Counted from the first letter of the stretch, positions 53,795 through 62,998 are shown. The stretch: 64,000 nucleotides of DNA from Clostridium_X cadaveris (GCF_039521325.1 NZ_BAAACD010000010.1); one strand, 5' to 3'. Notes: generated by a model from the letters alone, not told the origin. Translations and numbers: made by a program.

Positions 53795-55234
53795 ATGTTA
53801 GAAAAGTTACAGCCACAAAATGTTTTTTATTTCTTTGAAGAAATGACCAAGATTCCTCACGGATCAGGTAATGAAAAGGCGATTAGTGATTATCTTGTTA
53901 ACTTTGCAAAGGAAAGAGGACTTGAGGTTATACAAGACGATATTCTGAATGTAATAATAAAAGCACCAGGAACTGATGGATATGAAAATGCTCCAACTGT
54001 AATAATTCAAGGTCATATGGATATGGTGTGTGAAAAGACAAAAAATAGCACCCATGATTTTATGAAAGATCCTTTAAAATTAAGGATAGACGGCGATTAT
54101 GTATATGCAACAGATACAACTCTAGGCAGTGATGATGGAATAGCAGTAGCATATGGATTAGCTGTTATAGATTCTAAAGATGTAGCTCACGGACCAATAG
54201 AATTAGTTGTGACTATATCTGAAGAGACTGGAATGGATGGTGCTGCTGCATTAGATACATCTGTCCTAAATGGCAAAATACTTTTAAACATAGACTCCGA
54301 AGAGGAAGGAATATTCCTTGTCAGCTGTGCAGGTGGAGTAAATACTATAGCTAATATCAAGGCAGAATGGGAACCATTTAACGGGACTGCTTTAAAATTA
54401 GAAGTAAGCGGATTAAATGGTGGACACTCAGGAATGGAAATCATAAAACAAAGAGCAAATGCAAATAAATTAATGGGCAGGCTTTTATATATACTAAGCA
54501 AAGAAGTAGAATTTAATATAGTTTCAGTAAATGGCGGAACAAAGCACAATGCTATAGCTCGTGATTGTGAAGCAATAATTACAGTTCTAGAAAACGATTT
54601 CAAGAAAGTTATGGATATTTGTAAGAATACAGAAGAGATCTTTAAGTCAGAGTATAGAGTAGAAGATCCTAATGTGTCAGTATCTACTGAAAAAGTACAA
54701 AGTTCAGAAAGGCAATTGACTAAGTGTGCTACAAATAATGTAGTTAATTTTATGGTGGCAGTACCAGATGGAGTACAAACTATGAGCAAAGATATAGAAG
54801 GATTAGTTGAAAGTAGTTTGAACTATGGGGTACTAGTTACCACTGATTCTGAAGTTAAATCTACATTAGCTGTTAGAAGTTCTGTTAAGAGCAAAAGAGA
54901 AGCAATAGTAGATAAGATTGAATGTATAGTGAAAGTTAATGGGGGAGCTATAGTAAATGAAAATGAGTATCCAGCTTGGGAATATGAAGAAGATTCAAAG
55001 ATAAGAGACTTATGTGTAGAAACATATAAGAAATTATTTGATAAAGAACCTCAAATCAATGCAATTCATGCAGGTCTAGAATGTGGACTTCTTAAAGAAA
55101 AGATGAAGGATACAGAGATGATAAGCTTTGGTCCAGCATTAATGGATGTACACACTGCAAATGAACACATGAGCATATCCTCTGTTGCAAGAATGTGGAA
55201 TTTCTTGATTGAGTTATTAAAAGAAATAAAGTAG
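53795..55234 (+). CDS. PepD-type aminoacyl-histidine dipeptidase (M20 family)
   Basis: A 479-residue cytosolic metallopeptidase. QGHMDMVCEKT carries the first metal His and the catalytic Asp, TLGSDDGIAVAYG the bridging Asp, and TISEETGMDGA the catalytic Glu pair. HSGMEI and the C-terminal IHAGLECGLL are also conserved in PepD. It cleaves Xaa-His and other dipeptides. The start is ATG 53795 after GGAGGG; a TTG upstream lies before that site. An OPT peptide transporter follows, so imported peptides are probably its substrates. Confidence 0.92.
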   Translation: MLEKLQPQNVFYFFEEMTKIPHGSGNEKAISDYLVNFAKERGLEVIQDDILNVIIKAPGTDGYENAPTVIIQGHMDMVCEKTKNSTHDFMKDPLKLRIDGDYVYATDTTLGSDDGIAVAYGLAVIDSKDVAHGPIELVVTISEETGMDGAAALDTSVLNGKILLNIDSEEEGIFLVSCAGGVNTIANIKAEWEPFNGTALKLEVSGLNGGHSGMEIIKQRANANKLMGRLLYILSKEVEFNIVSVNGGTKHNAIARDCEAIITVLENDFKKVMDICKNTEEIFKSEYRVEDPNVSVSTEKVQSSERQLTKCATNNVVNFMVAVPDGVQTMSKDIEGLVESSLNYGVLVTTDSEVKSTLAVRSSVKSKREAIVDKIECIVKVNGGAIVNENEYPAWEYEEDSKIRDLCVETYKKLFDKEPQINAIHAGLECGLLKEKMKDTEMISFGPALMDVHTANEHMSISSVARMWNFLIELLKEIK

Positions 55235-55253
55235 CTGCATTAATTTAGTCAAT

Positions 55254-55306
55254 AAGCCTATTGTAAAGAAACCCATACAAATAAAATTACAATAGGCTTA
55301 AATTTT
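55254..55306 (+). terminator. hairpin between PepD and the OPT transporter
   Basis: AAGCCTATTGTAA pairs perfectly with TTACAATAGGCTT at 55287-55299 around a 20-base loop. The tail (AAATTTT) is weak, so partial termination or transcript protection is likely. Confidence 0.6.
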
Positions 55307-55324
55307 AATAAAGGGGAAATATAT

Positions 55325-57274
55325 ATGAGTCAAAAAACAGGCGTGAAAGCAGAAAACAAACTTTCCAGAACTGCGTATGGCGGATGTAAAGGGGACGATT
55401 ATGTACCTTTTGTTCCAACCTCTACGATAATGCCAGAAACTACAGGCTACTCTATAGTTTTAGGTGTTATCCTTGCATGTTTCTTCGCAGCAGCAAACAC
55501 TTACTTAGGATTAAAAGTTGGATTAACTATTTCAGCAGGAATCCCAGGTGCCATAATAGCAACTGGAGTATTAAAGGGAATGTTCAGGAGAAACAATATA
55601 TTAGAAGCTAATATGGTTGCTTCTCTAGCTGCAATGGGAGAATCCATAGCAGCAGGTATTATTTTCGTATTACCAGCATTAATACTATGTGGATTTGGAT
55701 TAAGTATAACTACAGTAGTAGTTGTATCTTTAATCGGTGGAGTTATAGGGATATTCTTCGTGACACCTCTAAGAAGATATTTAATAGTTGAAGAACATGG
55801 CAATTTGGTTTACCCAGAAGCTATGGCAGCAGCCGAAGTCCTTGTAACAGGTAGTGAAGGCGGTTCAAGTTTTAAGACAGTTCTTGCGGGTCTTGGTATG
55901 GGTGCTGGATACAAATTGTGTTCAGGTGGATTCCAATTATGGAAAGAACAAGCTACGTATATAATTAAATCTTATCAAGGGACTATGATAGGAGTTGACT
56001 CATTAGCATCATTATTAGGTGTTGGATTTATAGTAGGAACTAGAACTTCAGTCCTTATGTTTGCAGGTTCTGTAGTTGCATGGTTTGTACTTATTCCTTT
56101 AATAAAATTATTAGGGGCAGGACTTCCAACAGCTATATTCCCATCTACTAAACTTATCTCTGAAATGACAGCTCAACAAATATGGTCAAGCTATATTAAG
56201 TATATCGGCGCAGGAGCCGTTGCAACAGGCGGATTTATTTCCCTTGCAAAATCACTTCCTACAATAATAAGAAGCTTTAAACAAGCTATGGGTGGAATGA
56301 AGGCTGTAGGAAGGGAAAAGCAAGATAGAATTAATATGGAAGCTCCTCTTGTTTGGGTTGTAGGTGCATCAGCATTTGCATTTGGTCTTACATGGCTTTC
56401 TCCAATAATGAAGGGTGGATTTATAGGAGGATTATTAGCTGTTATATTTAGCTTTTTCTTCTCAGTTGTATCAGCAAGAATAGTTGGTATAATAGGAGCT
56501 TCAAATAATCCAGCCTCAGGTATGACAATAGCTACTTTGCTATTTGTAACAACTATATTAAAGGCTACAGGTTCAGTTGGAGATGAAGGTATAAAGAAAG
56601 CATTACTAATAGGGGGAGTTGTCTGCGTTGCTATTTGTGTAGCAGGCGGAGTTGCTCAAAGCTTAAAGACAACATTCATAATAGGTGGTACTCCAAAGAA
56701 GGTTCAATATGGAATGGTTATAGCAATAGTAGTTGCTTCAATATGTTCAGCATTTGTTGTAAACATGCTAAGCAATGCTTATGGAATAGGTAGTGAAGCT
56801 GTTCAAGCACCTCAAGCTAACCTAATGAAGATGATAGTTGAAGGAATAATGACAGCAAAACTTCCATGGACTTTAGTTTTGGTTGGAGTATTTATAGCTA
56901 TATTCTGTGAACTTGCAAAGATTCCAATACTGCCAGTTGCTCTTGGTATTTATCTATCAATTACATTAAATGCAGCAATATTATGTGGTGGTTTAATAAG
57001 AGTTCTAGTAGAAAAGAAATTTAAGAGTGATGAAAAAGCACGTGATGCAGGCATTGAAAAGGGCACACTTCTCGCATCAGGACTTGTTGCTGGTGATGCC
57101 ATAATAGGTATAATAATAGCCCTATTTGTAACATTAAATATAAATATAGGCTTTGGAGCCAATATAGCTCCAGCAATAACACAAAGTGATATATTAACAT
57201 TCGTAATGTTCATCTTGCTAGGAGGTTGGATTTATAAAGTTGCAGTCAAAAAATCAAAGGGAGCTAAAGCTTAA
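55325..57274 (+). CDS. OPT family oligopeptide transporter
   Basis: A 649-residue proton-coupled transporter with about fifteen hydrophobic helices. NTYLGLKVGLTISAGIPGA in the first part and NNPASGMTIATLL in the centre are hallmarks of bacterial OPT proteins; PILPVALGIYL is typical of the C-terminal part. AAAGGGG precedes the ATG. The stop overlaps the start of a PqqD-like gene by one base (TAATG), and PepD lies upstream, forming a peptide uptake and breakdown unit. Confidence 0.92.
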   Translation: MSQKTGVKAENKLSRTAYGGCKGDDYVPFVPTSTIMPETTGYSIVLGVILACFFAAANTYLGLKVGLTISAGIPGAIIATGVLKGMFRRNNILEANMVASLAAMGESIAAGIIFVLPALILCGFGLSITTVVVVSLIGGVIGIFFVTPLRRYLIVEEHGNLVYPEAMAAAEVLVTGSEGGSSFKTVLAGLGMGAGYKLCSGGFQLWKEQATYIIKSYQGTMIGVDSLASLLGVGFIVGTRTSVLMFAGSVVAWFVLIPLIKLLGAGLPTAIFPSTKLISEMTAQQIWSSYIKYIGAGAVATGGFISLAKSLPTIIRSFKQAMGGMKAVGREKQDRINMEAPLVWVVGASAFAFGLTWLSPIMKGGFIGGLLAVIFSFFFSVVSARIVGIIGASNNPASGMTIATLLFVTTILKATGSVGDEGIKKALLIGGVVCVAICVAGGVAQSLKTTFIIGGTPKKVQYGMVIAIVVASICSAFVVNMLSNAYGIGSEAVQAPQANLMKMIVEGIMTAKLPWTLVLVGVFIAIFCELAKIPILPVALGIYLSITLNAAILCGGLIRVLVEKKFKSDEKARDAGIEKGTLLASGLVAGDAIIGIIIALFVTLNINIGFGANIAPAITQSDILTFVMFILLGGWIYKVAVKKSKGAKA

Positions 57275-57678
57275 TGAAAAATAATAAGAATAACTCAGAA
57301 AAGAATAAAAGTTCTAAGTATAATTTTTTACTATATGTGCCTGAAATCAAACACGATGATTGGAAGTTGAATGATGAAGGTAGAGTTGTACTGTACTTTA
57401 AGGTGAACGATCCAATAAAGAGATTTGCAGGATGGCTAGTAAAAAAGAAGCCAAATTGTGATATGACTTTTGATGAACCTTGCTCTGATGCTTGGCTAAT
57501 GATAAATGGTGAAAACAGCATATATGACATAGTAAAAGTAATGCAGGAAAAGTATAATGACTCTATGGAAAATGCCATATATAGGTTAACAACTTATATT
57601 AAATTTTTGTCAAAGAGAGGCTGGATAACATTTAAAAAAGTAAAAGAGGAAGAAGTTCAAGAGGTAGCATCAATGTAA
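57274..57678 (+). CDS. PqqD-like (RiPP recognition element fold) protein
   Basis: A 134-residue soluble protein. A charged N-terminus (about 1-15) precedes a domain whose core, SDAWLMINGENSIYDIVKVM, then ENAIYRLTTYIKFLSKRGWI, matches the winged-helix PqqD pattern. PqqD-type domains bind leader peptides of ribosomal peptide natural products. No modifying enzyme or precursor peptide is visible nearby. The tight coupling to the OPT gene suggests that it acts on peptides handled by the transporter, which is inference. Confidence 0.75.
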   Translation: MKNNKNNSEKNKSSKYNFLLYVPEIKHDDWKLNDEGRVVLYFKVNDPIKRFAGWLVKKKPNCDMTFDEPCSDAWLMINGENSIYDIVKVMQEKYNDSMENAIYRLTTYIKFLSKRGWITFKKVKEEEVQEVASM

Positions 57679-57749
57679 TGGCTGAAAATAAGATATTCAA
57701 AAGAAAATAAAATTTAGAATATGTTTCATAACGGTGACTTTTAAGATTT

Positions 57750-57783
57750 GCCACAGGATGTTTTAGCTTCCTGTGGCTTTTTA
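57750..57783 (+). terminator. intrinsic terminator of the PepD/OPT/PqqD operon
   Basis: GCCACAGGA pairs with TCCTGTGGC (57769-57777), then five or more T. Confidence 0.85.
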
Positions 57784-57863
57784 TTTGTCATAAACCTGTC
57801 TATGAAATTAAGGGAGAGGGGTATTAAGCAAAATTTTATAAAACCAAATATTTCAAGAATGGC

Positions 57864-57907
57864 TTGACTAAATAATATATCGATGATATTATAAATACCA
57901 ACGGTAT
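57864..57907 (+). promoter_or_regulatory. promoter with palindromic TetR operator
   Basis: TTGACT (57864-57869), a 17-base spacer and TATTAT (57887-57892) are followed directly by the palindrome ATACC-AAC-GGTAT (57895-57907). A repressor bound there would block the start site. It is probably the autoregulatory site of the TetR gene that begins 20 bases downstream. Confidence 0.75.
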
Positions 57908-57926
57908 GTATGGAGGTGATTTAATA

Positions 57927-58574
57927 ATGGCACGTAATAAACATCCTGAAGAAACAGTAAAATTAATTTTAGATGAAGCTTTAAAGCTTTTTATAGAAAA
58001 AGGCTATGAAAGTACTTCAATTCAAGATATTATCAATAATTTAGGTGGACTTTCAAAAGGTGCAATTTATCATCATTTCAAGTCTAAAGAAGAGATTTTT
58101 CAAGCTGTCTGCAAAAAAATTGGGGATGAAAACTCTATTTATTACAATAAAATTCGAGATGATAAAAGTAAAAATGGCTATGAAAAGCTAAAAATAATGA
58201 TAAAGTCAGCTTATGTAAATCCAAATAACGAAGCAGTCATGGCAATGATTACTAAAATTATGAATGATCCTAAATTTTTAATGAATCAAATTTCAGAAAT
58301 ATATGAGTTGGTTGCGCCAGTATACATTGAACCTATTATAAGGCAGGGAATAAGTGATGGATCTATCAAAACCGATTACCCAAAAGAACTCGCTGAGGTC
58401 ATTATTACTTTAATAAATATATGGATTAATCCTATTATTGCAAGGACAACACCTGATGAAATGAGAAGAAAGGTAGAATTTTTACAAGTAATTCTAAAGG
58501 GTATAGGTATTGATATTTTAGATGAAGAAATTACGAACCAATATGTACTATACTGCAAGCGTTATTATAAATAA
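57927..58574 (+). CDS. TetR family transcriptional regulator
   Basis: A 215-residue repressor. The HTH region is TSIQDIINNLGGLSKGAIYHHF, preceded by KLFIEKGYEST, as expected for TetR; the ligand domain is generic. The start is ATG 57927, with GGAGGTG nine bases upstream. An MFS efflux gene follows at once, the usual arrangement for a drug-responsive repressor and its pump, but that pump gene is damaged here. Confidence 0.92.
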   Translation: MARNKHPEETVKLILDEALKLFIEKGYESTSIQDIINNLGGLSKGAIYHHFKSKEEIFQAVCKKIGDENSIYYNKIRDDKSKNGYEKLKIMIKSAYVNPNNEAVMAMITKIMNDPKFLMNQISEIYELVAPVYIEPIIRQGISDGSIKTDYPKELAEVIITLINIWINPIIARTTPDEMRRKVEFLQVILKGIGIDILDEEITNQYVLYCKRYYK

Positions 58575-58581
58575 AAAATAA

Positions 58582-59616
58582 CTGCTCTTAAATGGGCAGA
58601 TTATTTCGCTTTTTGGTAACTCAATTTTACGTTTTGCTCTTCCGCTTTATCTGTTGAGGGAAACAGGTTCTGGAGCAATTTTTGGAATTGTAACAGCATG
58701 TTCTTTTCTGCCAATGATTGTTCTATCATTTTTAGGAGGAATTTTAGCAGATAGAGTGAACAAGCGAAATATTATGGTTGCTCTTGACTTTTTAACTGCA
58801 ATTATCATATTAGTGCTATTTGTTGCCATTGGTAGACTTCATATAGTTCCTTTATTTATTGTAGTTTTAATGCTTCTTTATGGAATTAGCGGAACATATC
58901 AACCAACAGTTCAGGCTAGTATTCCAGCTTTAGTTTCGGAAGAAAATATATTATCTGCTGGAGCAATTATAAATCAAATTGGTGCTTTAGCGAATCTTCT
59001 AGGGCCTATTATTGGAGGGATGCTATTTGGGGCATTTGGAATTATTCCAATTCTGATAATCAGTATCGTATGCTTTTTAGCATCTGCTATTATGGAGATT
59101 TTTATATACATTCCATTCGAACAAAGGAATAACAGCATTGGTATGATTTCTATTATAAAGAATGATTTCTATAAAAGCACAAATTATATAAAGAATGAAA
59201 AGCCAATCCTTATTAAAATCATTGGGCTTATTGCAATTTTTAATCTTGTTTTTACAGCAATGTTGATTGTAGGTATACCTATTTTAATTGTTGATATCCT
59301 TAAAATGAGCGATGTATTACTAGGAGTTTCACAAGGAGTTCTTGCAATGGGGGGGCTTTGTGGAGGAATACTTACAGCTGTATTGAGCGAAAAATTAAAG
59401 CTCTCAAACTCCTATTATTTATTATTTCTTTGCAGTATATGCGTTGGAGTAATGGCTATCCCTTTTTTGCTTGATATGACAAATATGGTATGCTATGTGG
59501 TAATGACTGCCACAAGTTTTATGATAATGGGGCTTGCAACAATCTTTAGCGTACAAATGATACCTACTGTACAAATCGAAACTCCACCAGAGCTTGTAGG
59601 AAAAACAATTGAATAG
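58582..59616 (+). pseudogene. MFS efflux transporter, broken at both ends
   Basis: The frame encodes an MFS drug-efflux protein (MdtG/multidrug-permease type). GQIISLFGNSILRFALPLYL is helix 1, GGILADRVNKRNIM is the A-loop, and SGTYQPTVQASIPALVSEEN follows helix 4. At the 5' end the homology begins right after an in-frame TAA at 58579, with no start codon or binding site; the first usable codon, TTG 58654, would remove helix 1. At the 3' end homology stops at ETPPELVGKTIE, about 60-80 residues short, at the edge of prophage DNA. Integration probably removed the end; a small indel may have removed the start. Confidence 0.8.
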
Positions 59617-59690
59617 CTATTTAAAGCTTTATATATAAGGATTTATTATAAAATCGTCAAAAATACGTCAAAAATTTATAGCAAAAAAAA
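59600..59690. mobile_element. probable left prophage junction (attL region) with integrase arm repeats
   Basis: MFS homology ends near 59605-59615 and the integrase gene ends at 59691. Between them CGTCAAAAAT occurs twice in the same orientation (59655-59664 and 59666-59675), an 11-base phased repeat of the sort bound by integrase arm domains. The core attachment sequence cannot be fixed without the right end, which is outside the window. Confidence 0.65.
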
Positions 59691-60758
59691 TTAGAAGTTT
59701 TGAAGTAACTCAAATGCATTATTTAACATTTCATCTGTAACATGAGAATAAGTCTTTATTGTTTGTTCCACATCATGTCCTAGTATTTTGGCAGCTGTTT
59801 TAAAATCTATACCATTAGAAATTAATTTTGTTGCATAAGTGTGACGCAATTCATGAACTGTTATTTGAAAACCCAATTTCGAGTAAGTTTTCTTTAAATC
59901 TCCAGAGATAGCACTTGTATTTTTGTAGCCAAATAGTCTACCATCTAAATTTCTCATATTATAATTTTTTAAAGCGTTGTATACATTGCGAGACATGGGT
60001 ACGATACGGTTAGAATGTTTGCTTTTGGTAGCACCAGAACCATATTTGCCCTTATTTATAAGCTTCCACTGTTTATTTATAGATATTGTTTTGTTTTGAA
60101 AATCAATGTCATTCCAAGTCAATCCTATTAATTCACCAATTCTTAAACCACATTCAATTAAAATTAGACTTATAATGTAATAATTTATATTTCTAACCTT
60201 CAATTTTTCCAATAATTCTTCTGATTCCTTAGAAGTTAATGCTTTTCTGTCATGGCTTTTTATAGTGCTTTTAAAACGTATGTTTTTAACAGGGTTTTCT
60301 GTTATTATTTTGTATTTTTCAATTGCTACATTAAAAAAAGCATGCATTTTTTGAATGTATAGTTTTAGTGTACTTTGTGCGATTACATTCACCATTGTAT
60401 CTACTATATTTTGTATATGAGTGGGAGTTATTTCAGTCATTTTTAGATCATTCAAAGGTTTAAACTTTAATAGAGCTGATACATATCCATTATAAGTATT
60501 TGCCTCTAAACTTATTTTTAAATGTTTCATATGAAGATCAGAGTATTCTTTAAAAGTAATACTTTTATATTCAATGGGGGTATGTAGATTTTCTTCAGCT
60601 TTAAGTTTTTCTATTAATTCTTCAGCATAAGGCTTAGCATCTTTTTTAGTTTTGAAACCCTGCTTTGATTTTTGTTTCCATTTTCCTGTGTCGTCCTTAT
60701 AGCTTACTATAACTTGCCAGCCTTTGTCTTTTTGTCTGTAAGTAATATTGTATTCCAT
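59691..60758 (-). CDS. phage-type tyrosine integrase
   Basis: A 355-residue recombinase. The N-terminal arm-binding domain (about 1-55; WQVIVSYKDDTGKWKQKSKQ) is followed by a SAM-like core-binding domain (about 65-150) and a catalytic domain. The catalytic residues are the Arg in ECGLRIGEL, the HxxR of VHELRHTYATK and the Tyr in IKTYSHV. It is the outermost gene of the prophage, reading toward the junction with the MFS gene. Confidence 0.95.
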   Translation of the reverse strand: MEYNITYRQKDKGWQVIVSYKDDTGKWKQKSKQGFKTKKDAKPYAEELIEKLKAEENLHTPIEYKSITFKEYSDLHMKHLKISLEANTYNGYVSALLKFKPLNDLKMTEITPTHIQNIVDTMVNVIAQSTLKLYIQKMHAFFNVAIEKYKIITENPVKNIRFKSTIKSHDRKALTSKESEELLEKLKVRNINYYIISLILIECGLRIGELIGLTWNDIDFQNKTISINKQWKLINKGKYGSGATKSKHSNRIVPMSRNVYNALKNYNMRNLDGRLFGYKNTSAISGDLKKTYSKLGFQITVHELRHTYATKLISNGIDFKTAAKILGHDVEQTIKTYSHVTDEMLNNAFELLQNF

Positions 60759-60798
60759 TTTTTAAACTCCTCCTTCAAGAAATCCTTTTCTTATATAA

Positions 60799-61263
60799 TT
60801 AAAACTGTTTAATTATTGCAAGTGTTGGTTCAAAATAAACTAAATAATTATCAATTTCAAAATAAACACCATATTTTTGCTTGTAATATAAAATAGCATC
60901 ATCTAAAAAATATTCACTTACATTTAAGTAATCAGCTAACTCATATTTACTACGAGCTCCTTTTTCAAATGCTTCAATGATTTGCATAATACCAACAATT
61001 TTTTCATATCCCCATCTTCTAGCTTTAATCTCTTGCTTACGATTAGATATATTTTTTAGGTCTGTTATATTTCCAACCGTAAGCTTATAGTGTCCTAGCT
61101 CTTCTGCTAAAACACAAAATTTTTCTTTGTTTGTGATTCTATTGTTAATAAAAATAGTATTACCTATGCACTTACCACATGGCTTATTTGTGTCTAAGTC
61201 TAATTCAACAACATTAATTCCTTGCTTTTGTATATTATCTATCAATTCCTCATAATTGTTCAT
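60799..61263 (-). CDS. ImmA/IrrE family metallopeptidase-like protein
   Basis: A 154-residue protein next to a phage repressor. The motif is LAEELGHYKL, so the first metal-binding His of the usual HExGH is a Glu here, a variant seen in phage members; whether it is catalytically active is uncertain. ImmA-type proteins cleave the neighbouring repressor during induction. The start is ATG 61263 after GAGGTGGGGG; the longer frame reads through that site. Confidence 0.85.
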   Translation of the reverse strand: MNNYEELIDNIQKQGINVVELDLDTNKPCGKCIGNTIFINNRITNKEKFCVLAEELGHYKLTVGNITDLKNISNRKQEIKARRWGYEKIVGIMQIIEAFEKGARSKYELADYLNVSEYFLDDAILYYKQKYGVYFEIDNYLVYFEPTLAIIKQF

Positions 61264-61291
61264 AAGTAACCCCCACCTCATAAAACAAGTA

Positions 61292-61804
61292 TTATTTATT
61301 TAGTTTTTTCAAAGCTTGGGCTATCCTATCATCCATGTTTTTCTTTTCTTCATCCGTCAAATTGTCATTATGTGCAGCCACAGGCATTAAGTGCTCTTTT
61401 CCTTCTTCTTCCCATGCTTGTTTTTTAGGAAGTTCAGTAACTTTAGTATTTTTATACTTATCTATATATGTTAATTCTTCAACTCTTTTAATAGCTTCAT
61501 TCTTACCTAAGTTATTTAATTTATTGTAGTTTTCTAATAATGTTGTTTCTTCTTTTAATAATTTGTTGAAATTATACATTTCCTCTTTTTCTAAACCTAA
61601 TAAATAATCCAAAGTAACATTAAAGTATTTAGTTAATATTCTTGCATAAGCAAGTGAAGGTTCTGCCTTTCCATTTTCCCATTTTGATATTGTACTCTTG
61701 GCTAAGGCGACATTGTAAATATTGTTTAAATCCTCGCACATTTTATCCATAGATACTTGTTTTTGTTCTCTAAGTCTTCTTAATATATCTTTCATTTCAA
61801 TCAT
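61292..61804 (-). CDS. phage CI-like repressor
   Basis: A 170-residue regulator. The N-terminal XRE-type HTH includes KQVSMDKMCEDLNN and LAKSTISKWENGKAEPSLAY, followed by a dimerisation region and no LexA-type protease domain. AGAGGTG precedes the ATG. It is divergent from a Cro-like gene, and the 170 bases between them hold two opposing promoters. Lacking self-cleavage, it would depend on the ImmA-like protein for induction. Confidence 0.92.
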   Translation of the reverse strand: MIEMKDILRRLREQKQVSMDKMCEDLNNIYNVALAKSTISKWENGKAEPSLAYARILTKYFNVTLDYLLGLEKEEMYNFNKLLKEETTLLENYNKLNNLGKNEAIKRVEELTYIDKYKNTKVTELPKKQAWEEEGKEHLMPVAAHNDNLTDEEKKNMDDRIAQALKKLNK

Positions 61805-61835
61805 AATAACACCTCTTTAACTTTCCTATACTGAA

Positions 61836-61923
61836 ATTATAACACTTTTGTTTTTCTTTGTGAACATTTTTTTATATTTTTCTTTAAAAAGTTGTTGACA
61901 AAGAAACAGAAAAATATTATATT
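61836..61923. promoter_or_regulatory. divergent phage promoters (lysogeny/lytic switch)
   Basis: Rightward: TTGACA (61895-61900), 17 bases, TATATT (61918-61923). Leftward: TTCACA (complement of 61859-61864), 17 bases, TATAAT (complement of 61836-61841). Both -35 boxes run into ACAAAGAAA, a likely shared half-site for the repressor. Confidence 0.7.
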
Positions 61924-61934
61924 ATAAACATAGA

Positions 61935-61950
61935 GTTTCCAAAACGCTAA
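61935..61950 (+). repeat. 16-base direct repeat, copy 1 (before the Cro-like gene)
   Basis: GTTTCCAAAACGCTAA, identical to 62185-62200. It lies in the transcript 25 bases before the Cro-like start. Confidence 0.8.
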
Positions 61951-61974
61951 TAAAACGACAAAGGAAGTGATTAT

Positions 61975-62184
61975 ATGTTACAAACTAGAGAACCATATTA
62001 CAAATTTAAAGGTTATTTAGCTGAAAATAATATTCAACAAAAGGAAATTGCTGAAATGCTAGATATATCTCAAGCTTCATTTAGCAAAAAGCTAAATGGC
62101 AAAAGTGGAGACTTTACTATTCAAGATTTAAAGAAAATGTGTACAAACTTAAAAATCAAAGCAGAAATTTTTTTTAACAATTAA
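61975..62184 (+). CDS. Cro/CI-type HTH protein
   Basis: A 69-residue single-domain regulator. The HTH reads IQQKEIAEMLDISQASFSKK. GGAAGTG precedes the ATG. First gene of the rightward early operon; the expected role is to repress the repressor promoter during lytic growth. Confidence 0.88.
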   Translation: MLQTREPYYKFKGYLAENNIQQKEIAEMLDISQASFSKKLNGKSGDFTIQDLKKMCTNLKIKAEIFFNN

Positions 62185-62200
62185 GTTTCCAAAACGCTAA
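62185..62200 (+). repeat. 16-base direct repeat, copy 2 (before the antirepressor gene)
   Basis: GTTTCCAAAACGCTAA, identical to 61935-61950, starting directly after the Cro stop codon and 20 bases before the next start. The placement suggests a binding site or an RNA element acting on both genes. Confidence 0.8.
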
Positions 62201-62219
62201 CAAAGAAGGGGATGATTAA

Positions 62220-62969
62220 GTGAATAATCAGGTGCAAATTTTTAAAAATGAGAAATTAAATTTTGAGGTAAAAATGAAGATAGGTAACGGAGAAGAACTT
62301 TACGATGCTGAAACGGTAGCAAGAAGTTTAGGGTTAGTTAGTGTTTCTGCCAAAGGTGGCAGAAAGTATGAAAATGTTAGGTGGTCAAGAGTGAATAAAT
62401 ATTTGAAACTTTTCGGCACATCTTTCGAATTAAAACAAGGTGATTTTATATCAGAGCCTATGGTCTATAAATTAGCATTTAAAGCAAATAATGATGTTGC
62501 AGAGAATTTTCAAGATTGGTTAGCAGTAGATGTAATACCAAAGATAAGAAAAACAGGTTCTTATAAAAGCAATCAAAATTCAATTAATCCAGAACTAAAA
62601 GAAAAAGAGATTGAAGCAAGATTGAAAAATGCTAGAGCAAGAGAAGCAAATATATTACTTAAGATATGTAGTAATCCTAATTTATCTAAAGAATATGTTC
62701 AAGTACTACAGTCTAAAGCTACAGAGATTATAACAGGACAAGCAATATTACCTTTACCAGTAGCAGAAAGAAAAACTTATTCAGCTACAGAGATAGGAAA
62801 TAAGCTTGGAATAAGTGCTAATAAAGTAGGTAGTCTTGCTAATAAGCATAATTTAAAAAATGATGAATACGGTAAGTTTTTTCATGATAAATCACCTTAT
62901 TCAGCTAAAGAAGTTGAGAGTTTTAGATATTATGAAGAAGTGATTCCAGTATTGAAATCACTTATATAA
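62220..62969 (+). CDS. phage antirepressor, BRO-N-like
   Basis: A 249-residue protein with GTG start after AAGGGGATG. The N-terminal part (about 15-115) has the BRO-N pattern: ELYDAETVARSLGLVS, FISEPMVYKLAFKANND, and FQDWLAVDVIPKIRKTGSY. A coiled region follows, then a second DNA-binding-like domain (about 180-249) with YSATEIGNKLGISANKVG. Such proteins usually counter the prophage repressor or act in early development. Confidence 0.85.
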   Translation: MNNQVQIFKNEKLNFEVKMKIGNGEELYDAETVARSLGLVSVSAKGGRKYENVRWSRVNKYLKLFGTSFELKQGDFISEPMVYKLAFKANNDVAENFQDWLAVDVIPKIRKTGSYKSNQNSINPELKEKEIEARLKNARAREANILLKICSNPNLSKEYVQVLQSKATEIITGQAILPLPVAERKTYSATEIGNKLGISANKVGSLANKHNLKNDEYGKFFHDKSPYSAKEVESFRYYEEVIPVLKSLI

Positions 62970-62998
62970 GGAGATATTAATTTGAAAGGAGATTCAAC

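Noticed and set aside
54187..54789. 200-codon minus-strand open frame within PepD
   Set aside because: It is fully inside a well-conserved peptidase gene on the other strand and lacks a start signal or recognisable domain.
57864..57880. TTGACTAAATAATAT as a third copy of the TGACTAAA palindrome
   Set aside because: It shares only the left half; no GTCA follows, and it is better explained as the -35 box of the TetR promoter.
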